A stretch of DNA of 7,191 bases from Omnitrophica bacterium RIFOXYB12_FULL_50_7 (GTDB lineage: Bacteria > Omnitrophota > Omnitrophia > Omnitrophales > Aquincolibacteriaceae): positions 168 through 7,358 of the forward strand of contig MHFU01000062.1 of assembly GCA_001804345.1 (NCBI GenBank). The letters run 5' to 3'. The position numbers were made by a program, and so were the translations under genes. The notes beneath the pieces are model-generated. The model had not been told where the DNA came from and did not search any database. It saw only the letters and a list, made by a program, of their open reading frames with translations. Of the stretch, positions 1-5,224 are shown piece by piece. Every line of letters begins with the position of its first letter. Position 1 is the stretch's first letter.

Positions 1-2
1 AC

Positions 3-3000
3 CGCTCCAGGAATCTTCTCAGGCGTCCGGAACTGGTTTCGGCAGCGCGTTCAGAAGCGCGTGGATTTAAGTTTAAGGCCCATGACCCTGCCGAAAGTTT
101 TTTAAAAGCGATTAGCCAGAGCTGGATCCATGTCGACAAACTAAATCGGTTGGGCCCAGAATGGGATTCAGAAAATTTTGAAGGCAAAAAAGTGGGTGAG
201 AAGGATTGGTTTCGATCCCGGCATGTTGAAACTTACGCTCAGCAGATGGACGATTTGCTGGAAGGTCGGATTGAAGCCTTTATCAAAAGAGATCCTTATA
301 CCAGGGTGGGATCTGATTTTGTCACTGAGATTTCGAAAAGATTAAGAGGTCTAAGCGAAAGGGGACGAGAGATCTTTGTTACCGCAGGCTGTTTGCATGA
401 TTATGGTTATCACGATCTTCCGGACAAGGCAGCCCATCAAAAGCAGGGTGAGAAAATCGCAGTGGAATTTTTTAAGCGTTTTCCGGCAACTTCTCTTGTT
501 GTAAGCGGAACCGTGATTAAAACAGTGATGGGCCATTCGGACCCCTGGAATCTTGCGAAAAACCACATCGATACAAAGACCGGGGAAATGGCGCTTGTTT
601 TAAAACCGGATTCTCTTGAGGAATGGATTCGATCTTTGATCCAGGTTGGGCATCTTTCGCTTCAAGAAATCCCGGGTTTTCTTGAAGAGCTGGAAATTAT
701 CTTCACGGCTATTTCCGCTATCGATGTTCACGCCTCGGGTAATCGTCATTTGTATGATGGCAAGGCGTTAAACGCGCCTGGAATTTATCCTAAAAATATT
801 GACCCTCGAGAGATTCAATCAGTTGTTGGGAATGTGTTGAGCCATGTCAGAGAACGAATTCTTGAGGATTCATACGATTCCAATAAGTTTGAAAATCGAG
901 CAGAAATGCGTTTGTCTCAAACGGTTGGGCAGGCAGGAGCTAAAGCTGTAGCCCCGGCGGAAGACTTGGTAAGAGGGAAACAAAACGAAATTGTTCGGGC
1001 GTTTGATGCGAGCATTGAATCTGAAATGAAGAAAATCAAGCAAAGGATTCCCTCGGCGGATATTGTAATTCTTTTTCCTTTTTATAATGAAATCCAGGAT
1101 GTTGCTGTTAAACATGGCGCGTTGCTTCCAGGAACGCATGGTCAGACGATCGATATTCGTGATCTTGCGCGGACGATTCACGGGTCTCTTCATGAAATTT
1201 TAAAGCGTTACGGATTAAAACAAGCGCTTGTCCTGTGCGTCGGGGAAACGGCCAATTCTATGGCTGTGGAAACACTGGCGGAATTGGAAAAGATTACCCA
1301 GGGGCTCGAAGATGAATCTGTAAAGTTCGAAGTCTACGGTAAGGAAAAACAATTCGCGGGACTCATCGGAAAAAAATGGGCCACGAGGCTTGCCATGAAG
1401 GTGGCGCGTGAGATTGGGGCTGATCTTGCTTCAGTTGATGGAGATATGCAGATCGATCAAAAATGGTTAGGGAAACTTCTCGAGCCTGTTTTAACCAGGA
1501 AGGCAAGTTATGCCTCGCCTCGGTATGTGCGGTATTACGGCAAGGACGATATCGCGATTATCGATCATTTTGTGTTTCCGATCTTTAGTTCGTTTTTTGG
1601 AACAGGAGTTCGAATGCCCAATGCCGGAGAATTTGGCGTCTCCAAAGATCTGCTACAGGGATATCTGGATGATTCGGACATTTGGATGGGAGAAATTCCT
1701 TTTGAGGGGTGCTTTGCTTCAGGATCGATTGTTCAGGGTAAAGGGGTTGCCGATGTTTGGGCCGGAGAGAAAACTCACAAAGCGAATCCTTTGGAGAAAA
1801 ATCTTGAAAAGTATTTTGGCGGAGTTCTCCGAACCCTTTTTGAACAGATCTCGAATCACCCGGAATGGTGGAGGTCTTATGTCGGGAGTGACTACACAGA
1901 AATGTCGGAAGGTGGCGGTCTTCCCGAAGGACAGAGGGGTCGTCCTGCAAAAGAGGTCTATGCTGATCTTTCTGGTCCCTCGGGGGAAGCCAATGGCATT
2001 GATCGCGCGGTCTGGATACGAACCTTCAAAAAGGAATATCAGGCCAACCGCGAAGCGTACCGGCATGATTTTCCAGTACTGGTCTCCAAGCTCGACGGTT
2101 TGGTCCAATCTAACGAAGAAGAGTTTGTATTTACTGCCAAAGATTGGGCCTTTGTGGTGATGAGCTTTATCCGTAAATACCTGGAGACTAAAGACAAGCA
2201 AGAAAATCTTCAATTTGCGACTCTCTTAAAACCTATTTTTATGGCGCGTGTCGCGAGTTTTGTCGGTGAAGTGGAAAACTTAACAATGAAAAAAGCCGAG
2301 GAACTATTACAACAACAAGCGAAAGATTTTGCGGTTACAAAAAATTCTTTTTGGGGTTCACGCTTCGAGATGTACTTGAATTCGGTTGATTCAAGTACTT
2401 CTTCGCCACAAAACGTTGGACGAATCCGTCTTGCTTTACAGGCGGATCAGCCGGCGGCAGAAGTGGGCCGCCGTGCTGAGATGCGGGTATTGTCCGAGGA
2501 ACGGGAGATCCTGGAAAGCCAAGGGCAAGTGATCGCGGATTTTCTTGCGGTACGCGAAGAATATCTTCCCGGGAAGATTTCTCAGGAAGCTCGTTGGGTC
2601 CCGGTCACACTCGATAAGCTCGCACTTGATCCTCAAAAGAAAAACCTGGCCATGATTTTTGGTAGTTGGGAAGAAAGACCTGCGTATGCGGCTGCGGATG
2701 TGATTCTGCAGCTTAAGGAACGCGGTTACGGTATAACGGTTTTGACAAGCGGTCAATATGGCAGTAAACCGGGCATTTTCTATGACGCGCAAGGAAAGCG
2801 GCTTGCAGAGGCGGAGCACTACCGGAATATTCTTGAAGCCAAAGGCATTCCCGTGCGTTTTGTCGAACCTCTTTCGGTGAATACCGGTGAGAATGTTCGT
2901 TTTTCAAAAAAGCTTCTTGATGCTCCGGGTGATGCTGGATTCAAACCCGACACCCTTATTCTTATGCAGAATCCGATTCTCCAACGACGCGCCGGCTTAA

Positions 3001-5084
3001 GTATTGTGCGTCAGTATTTTGGAAGTCAGGAAGCATTCGACGTCTCCGATCTGCGGCTTGTGAGCTATTCGCCCTATATCCCGGAGATGAAAGCCCTATC
3101 GGATGTCGACCTTGTCCGGCACCTTGGCTACATGCTGACAGAACTCAAAAGCCTACGGAAATATCCCGACGATGGGCATACGATTCCGACAGTTATTTCC
3201 CGTAATGTCGTGCAGGCCGAATCAATCCTTTCTCCGTTACTTGACGAGATCCAAAAACGCTCGGAGGTGAGGACGGAAAAATCGGCGAAGGAAGTGTTGG
3301 CGGATGTATCCTTGCGAGCGGAAGATCTCAAAATCAAGATTCAATCTAAAAAGGAAGAGCTTAAGGCCGTGTTAGGGAAAGCGCATCCTGATCTCGACAG
3401 GGCATTTTTCCGCTTTGATCGTTTGCTGGATGTTGCAAATAAAATGTTGGCTGCTCATCAAAATAAGGAATTGATGGATCGGTATTTTAAAGACGTTGTG
3501 TCTCCTGTTTTGAGATTACCAGCGGGCGAAATGAATTACCTTCTCGGAGGTCGTAGGTTTGGGAATGGCCTCAAGGCTCTTTTGGACGGATTGTATCCTG
3601 GCGCACCGACTGATTCTATCAAAAAGCAATTGCAATTATTGAATACTGGGACGGCTGATTTTTGGAAACTAAATCAATATTTTTATCTCGATGGACTTCC
3701 GATTATCGTGGAAGATGAGGCCTTGTCAGGTTCGGTTATAGCAAAGCTTAAAAAGGCAGCGGATCTCATTGCCAGTAGCGGTTGGTATCATGAGATGAAA
3801 GGTCCTCGCTCACTTGAATCGATCGCCGATTTAGATCAAACCACGTCACGGCCGGGCAAAAAAGATGTGGGCGGAGTCGTTTTGGGTGGCCATGCTCTGA
3901 TCAATTTCGATCCTCATGATTCTAGCGATGATTATGCAGCAACTCTTATTCATGAGGATCAACACATAGAGATGAGAAATGATAAGAGTATGGAAAATCT
4001 GCGAGCGACCGAAGAAGATGATTTTGAGTGGAAAGATTCTGAGGGAGAAGATCTTACAGGGTTTATAGACGACGAGGCGTCTTTCCAAAATACTTTTGTT
4101 CATCCATGGTTCATGGGGCGGAGGTGTCGTATTTCAGATCTTTTTTCGGAGTTATTTGCTTACGGTAGAGAGCTTGAGTTTTTATTTTATCTCGAGCAGC
4201 AATCTGGGGCTCATCGAGGAGCGGCAATGCGTCGTTATAGGGCACTCTGGCAACATTCCCAGGCTGCTTTTTCGATGATAGGCGAGAGTTTGCCTTTTTT
4301 GAATTCCAAGGAGCGGGGAATCGTGATGTCATTACGGGATCAAGTAAAGGTTTTATGGGATTCTTTCTCCAGGGCTGAGCTGCGGAACAAAATATCGGAA
4401 GGTGGACGGAGGATGGCGGACGGTGAAACGGTGGTTTCTTCTTCATTCACCATCCGTTATCCGTTGCCTTTTTCCAATACGCGAGTTCCGGATGCGGTTT
4501 TGCCGGAGCTTAAGCCTATGGCGATGCGGAAACAGGGAATAGTCACCCAAGGTAACGGTTACCCACAGATCAATCCGTGGAAGATCCTCCGGCTCAAGCA
4601 GGACGTGATCATGGTGGTGGAGCAGTCGAGGATCGACACACTTTCACCCGAGAGGTTCAGGGAGCTTCTCGAGGTTGTGGGTTTGAATCACGGTAAGTTA
4701 CATTTGGTCATTCCGGTTGCGCTTCAAGGGAAATACAGTGAACGGGTTGCCGAGTTGCGGAAGGTGGCTTCAGTTTATGATGGATTTCCACGGCTTGCGG
4801 CTTCAGACAAGATCCCCGTAATCGGGTTTTCGGATATGGAGCACGACACCCTGGCGGAATTCCAAAAGCGTCTTGATCCAAGACTTGCGGAGCGCATGAA
4901 AGATTCGGCTTTCGGACTTAACCAGGCCGGTTCTTTCGGTATCGGGATCTTGTATGCTTTGGAGGACATTTCTCGTTCGGAATTAAGGCAGAAGAACGGC
5001 TATTTTTATGATGCGGTTGGTCGTTGGTCCACCCAGGTCCTCGAAGTCCTTCAAGCCTACACCGTTATCTCCACCTCCGCGTAA
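3..5084 (+). CDS. Giant multidomain protein, 5' end outside window (HD hydrolase, glycosyltransferase, DUF218, HExxH peptidase)
   Basis: The frame is open from the left edge to the TAA at 5082-5084, 1693 codons, so the gene is 5'-truncated here. A TTG at 150 could be read as a start, but the same frame continues upstream as sensible protein (ending ...SWIHVDKLNRLGPEW) and carries a copy of the border motif at 48-62, so TTG is internal. Modules in order: HD phosphohydrolase (about residues 15-240), GpgS-like GT-A glycosyltransferase with helical C-terminal part (about 270-730), YdcF/DUF218 domain (about 785-1030), HExxH domain (about 1040-1400), unknown alpha/beta domain (about 1410-1605), and a 31-residue tail. 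The pentapeptide R-[S/A]-E-x-R separates them. No transmembrane stretch or internal signal peptide is visible, so the visible part is probably soluble. Each module resembles a normally free-standing enzyme, so the protein is either a multi-enzyme or a polyprotein cut at the borders. The overall role is unknown. The reading frame is certain; domain calls are by eye. Confidence 0.93.
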   Translation, partial: RSRNLLRRPELVSAARSEARGFKFKAHDPAESFLKAISQSWIHVDKLNRLGPEWDSENFEGKKVGEKDWFRSRHVETYAQQMDDLLEGRIEAFIKRDPYTRVGSDFVTEISKRLRGLSERGREIFVTAGCLHDYGYHDLPDKAAHQKQGEKIAVEFFKRFPATSLVVSGTVIKTVMGHSDPWNLAKNHIDTKTGEMALVLKPDSLEEWIRSLIQVGHLSLQEIPGFLEELEIIFTAISAIDVHASGNRHLYDGKALNAPGIYPKNIDPREIQSVVGNVLSHVRERILEDSYDSNKFENRAEMRLSQTVGQAGAKAVAPAEDLVRGKQNEIVRAFDASIESEMKKIKQRIPSADIVILFPFYNEIQDVAVKHGALLPGTHGQTIDIRDLARTIHGSLHEILKRYGLKQALVLCVGETANSMAVETLAELEKITQGLEDESVKFEVYGKEKQFAGLIGKKWATRLAMKVAREIGADLASVDGDMQIDQKWLGKLLEPVLTRKASYASPRYVRYYGKDDIAIIDHFVFPIFSSFFGTGVRMPNAGEFGVSKDLLQGYLDDSDIWMGEIPFEGCFASGSIVQGKGVADVWAGEKTHKANPLEKNLEKYFGGVLRTLFEQISNHPEWWRSYVGSDYTEMSEGGGLPEGQRGRPAKEVYADLSGPSGEANGIDRAVWIRTFKKEYQANREAYRHDFPVLVSKLDGLVQSNEEEFVFTAKDWAFVVMSFIRKYLETKDKQENLQFATLLKPIFMARVASFVGEVENLTMKKAEELLQQQAKDFAVTKNSFWGSRFEMYLNSVDSSTSSPQNVGRIRLALQADQPAAEVGRRAEMRVLSEEREILESQGQVIADFLAVREEYLPGKISQEARWVPVTLDKLALDPQKKNLAMIFGSWEERPAYAAADVILQLKERGYGITVLTSGQYGSKPGIFYDAQGKRLAEAEHYRNILEAKGIPVRFVEPLSVNTGENVRFSKKLLDAPGDAGFKPDTLILMQNPILQRRAGLSIVRQYFGSQEAFDVSDLRLVSYSPYIPEMKALSDVDLVRHLGYMLTELKSLRKYPDDGHTIPTVISRNVVQAESILSPLLDEIQKRSEVRTEKSAKEVLADVSLRAEDLKIKIQSKKEELKAVLGKAHPDLDRAFFRFDRLLDVANKMLAAHQNKELMDRYFKDVVSPVLRLPAGEMNYLLGGRRFGNGLKALLDGLYPGAPTDSIKKQLQLLNTGTADFWKLNQYFYLDGLPIIVEDEALSGSVIAKLKKAADLIASSGWYHEMKGPRSLESIADLDQTTSRPGKKDVGGVVLGGHALINFDPHDSSDDYAATLIHEDQHIEMRNDKSMENLRATEEDDFEWKDSEGEDLTGFIDDEASFQNTFVHPWFMGRRCRISDLFSELFAYGRELEFLFYLEQQSGAHRGAAMRRYRALWQHSQAAFSMIGESLPFLNSKERGIVMSLRDQVKVLWDSFSRAELRNKISEGGRRMADGETVVSSSFTIRYPLPFSNTRVPDAVLPELKPMAMRKQGIVTQGNGYPQINPWKILRLKQDVIMVVEQSRIDTLSPERFRELLEVVGLNHGKLHLVIPVALQGKYSERVAELRKVASVYDGFPRLAASDKIPVIGFSDMEHDTLAEFQKRLDPRLAERMKDSAFGLNQAGSFGIGILYALEDISRSELRQKNGYFYDAVGRWSTQVLEVLQAYTVISTSA
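192..875 (+). other. Domain: HD-superfamily metal-dependent phosphohydrolase
   Basis: This is the first recognisable module of the giant protein. The metal-ligand pattern of the HD superfamily (H...HD...D) can be followed: H25 in RSRHVETYA, the H83-D84 pair in AGCLHDYGYHD, further histidines at H96 and H129 (VMGHSDPW) where six-ligand members place extra ligands, and D192 in AISAIDVHAS. The spacing is normal for a single domain of about 200 residues, so it looks catalytically intact. Family members hydrolyse phosphate esters of nucleotides or other small molecules, and the substrate cannot be read from the sequence. A copy of the border motif lies 43 codons upstream of H25 (codons 48-62), marking the probable N-terminal edge. 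It could act with the neighbouring glycosyltransferase module, for example by removing a phosphate from its product, but that is only an idea. Confidence 0.75.
960..2340 (+). other. Domain: GT-A glycosyltransferase resembling glucosyl-3-phosphoglycerate synthase
   Basis: The module starts with a strand and loop, ADIVILFPFYNE, where GT-A enzymes bind the nucleotide sugar. The metal-binding DxD-type motif follows as D430-G431-D432 (SVDGDMQ). Then come a PRYVRYYGKDD segment, FFGTGVRMPNAGEFGVS (G493-E494-F495-G496), an IWMGEIPFEGC segment, and H543 in EKTHKANP. This order is how I remember GpgS-like enzymes (VDGD, then R-x-R-Y-x-G, a GDFG-S loop, then a late metal-ligand histidine). The loop has GEFG here in place of the usual GDFG. 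The following helical region, with PIFMARVASFVGEVE and a helix rich in E, Q and K, fits the C-terminal half of the same enzymes, so the module appears full length at roughly 450 residues. Family members transfer glucose or mannose from a nucleotide sugar to a phosphoglycerate-type acceptor. The actual donor and acceptor are not established. Confidence 0.72.
2372..2398 (+). other. Intragenic perfect inverted repeat
   Basis: GTACTTGAAT (2372-2381) and ATTCAAGTAC (2389-2398) are perfect reverse complements of 10 bases around a 7-base loop. The element sits inside the giant gene, in the Ser/Thr-rich linker (SVDSSTSSPQN) after the glycosyltransferase module. It is not followed by a T run, so it is not a standard intrinsic terminator. 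Confidence 0.7.
2500..3250 (+). other. Domain: YdcF/SanA/ElyC-like DUF218
   Basis: The visible signature is that of DUF218. It has a strand leading to GSW (838-840), then a helix with E887-A888-E889 in LAEAEHYRNILEAKGIP. Next is the conserved S909-x-N-T912-x-E914-N915 block (VEPLSVNTGENVRFSKKLL), and finally R946-R947-A948 followed by IVRQYFG, which corresponds to the usual H/xRA...FG end of the family. Members include E. coli YdcF (binds S-adenosylmethionine), SanA and ElyC (cell envelope); their biochemistry is mostly unsettled. Envelope members carry an N-terminal membrane anchor. None is visible here, which places this copy with the soluble YdcF type. The border motif RAEMR lies directly before it (2472-2486) and RSEVR directly after it (3258-3272), so the module is neatly delimited to about 255 residues. 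Confidence 0.75.
3273..4370 (+). other. Domain: putative zinc metallopeptidase (HExxH)
   Basis: An HExxH motif is present as H1268-E1269-D1270-Q1271-H1272, preceded by the hydrophobic stretch ATLI as expected for the active-site helix. About 60 residues downstream is E1334 in SELFAYGRELEFLFYL. A Glu followed by Ala-Tyr on a helix is a typical third zinc ligand of gluzincin-type peptidases, so E1334 is the best candidate. A strand GGVVLGGHALINFDP just before the HExxH helix fits the edge strand of such folds. The N-terminal part (about 1040-1200) is helical and charged and I do not recognise it. The stretch between the motif and E1334 is very acidic (TEEDDFEWKDSEGED). I cannot name the peptidase family, and the motif alone does not prove activity. 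The module is bounded by RSEVR (3258-3272) and RAELR (4371-4385). Confidence 0.5.
4386..4973 (+). other. Domain: unrecognised C-terminal alpha/beta module
   Basis: About 196 residues between two copies of the border motif. I recognise no family. By eye it alternates strands and helices: DVIMVVEQ (strand), SPERFRELLEVVG (helix), KLHLVIPV (strand), YSERVAELRKVAS (helix), KIPVIGFSD (strand), TLAEFQKRL and RLAERMKD (helices), then FGIGILYALEDI. That order suggests a Rossmann-like or related three-layer fold. No obvious nucleotide-binding glycine loop or metal triad stands out, so it may be structural or a docking domain. The first 50 residues (GGRRMADGE to PFSNTRVPDAVL) are probably an extended linker. 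Confidence 0.45.
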
Positions 5085-5122
5085 TTCTTCAAAACGGATC
5101 TCTTTAAGCCTTGCCCGGGTTG

Positions 5123-5131
5123 TGGCATAAT
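5123..5131 (+). promoter_or_regulatory. Candidate extended -10 promoter for the PEGA/glycosyltransferase pair
   Basis: TGG followed by CATAAT (5126-5131) matches the extended -10 form TGnTATAAT at all but one position. I see no convincing -35 box at a 17-base spacing (TTTAAG at 5103-5108 is poor), which is tolerated by extended -10 promoters. The -10 lies inside the perfect odd palindrome GGCATAATGCC (5124-5134), so a dimeric regulator could bind on top of it. The start of transcription would fall near 5138, giving a leader of roughly 85 bases for the gene at 5225. Confidence 0.35.
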
Positions 5132-5164
5132 GCCGCCATCATGATTGTCATTCATTTCGGAAGA

Positions 5165-5223
5165 TCAGGAAATCATGATGGTCCTGACTTCCGTATCAAT
5201 GAAATTTAATAAAAGTCAGGGCC
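5165..5223 (+). promoter_or_regulatory. Possible alternating hairpins covering the ribosome-binding region of the PEGA gene
   Basis: CCTGACTT (5183-5190) is the exact reverse complement of AAGTCAGG (5213-5220). A U-G pair and two G-C pairs extend this to an 11-pair stem, 5180-5190 with 5213-5223, with a 22-base AT-rich loop. The 3' arm holds the only purine-rich stretch (CAGGG) before the ATG at 5225, so the closed form would hide it. The same central segment can pair instead with TCAGGA (5165-5170), forming a 6-pair hairpin that would release the ribosome-binding region. The pairings are seen in the sequence; any switching role is inferred. Confidence 0.3.
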
Positions 5224-5224
5224 C

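Larger units (their letters stand above)
48..4988 (+). repeat. Six copies of the peptide motif R-[S/A]-E-x-R at module borders
   Basis: Copies in the giant frame: RSEAR at 48-62, RAEMR at 897-911, RAEMR at 2472-2486, RSEVR at 3258-3272, RAELR at 4371-4385 and RSELR at 4974-4988. The position before the last Arg is always A, M, V or L. The codons differ between copies (for example cga gca gaa atg cgt against agg gct gag ctg cgg), so the similarity is at the protein level and not a recent DNA duplication. Spacing between copies is about 283, 525, 262, 371 and 201 codons, which matches the module lengths. Flanks are not conserved beyond the pentapeptide, although charged residues follow several copies. 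Confidence 0.8.

Noticed and set aside
150..152. TTG as the start codon of the giant gene
   Set aside because: The frame is open to the left edge with protein-like sequence and another border motif at 48-62, and there is no Shine-Dalgarno before 150.
1510..2160. 216-codon frame on the + strand within the glycosyltransferase region
   Set aside because: It overlaps strongly supported domain sequence in another frame, and its translation is rich in Arg, Ser and Trp with no recognisable motif.
3315..3338. SLRAEDLK and, at about 4746-4760, RVAELRK as further copies of the border motif
   Set aside because: Each breaks the R-[S/A]-E-x-R pattern at a key position, and the second lies inside a helix of a module and not at a border.
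4551..4563. GGTAACGGTTACC palindrome in the last module
   Set aside because: It is a single short odd palindrome inside coding sequence, with no second copy or context to suggest a site.
5085..5122. Intrinsic terminator after the giant gene
   Set aside because: CCCGGG and nearby bases form no stable stem followed by a T run. No terminator can be supported, so partial read-through into the next gene is possible.
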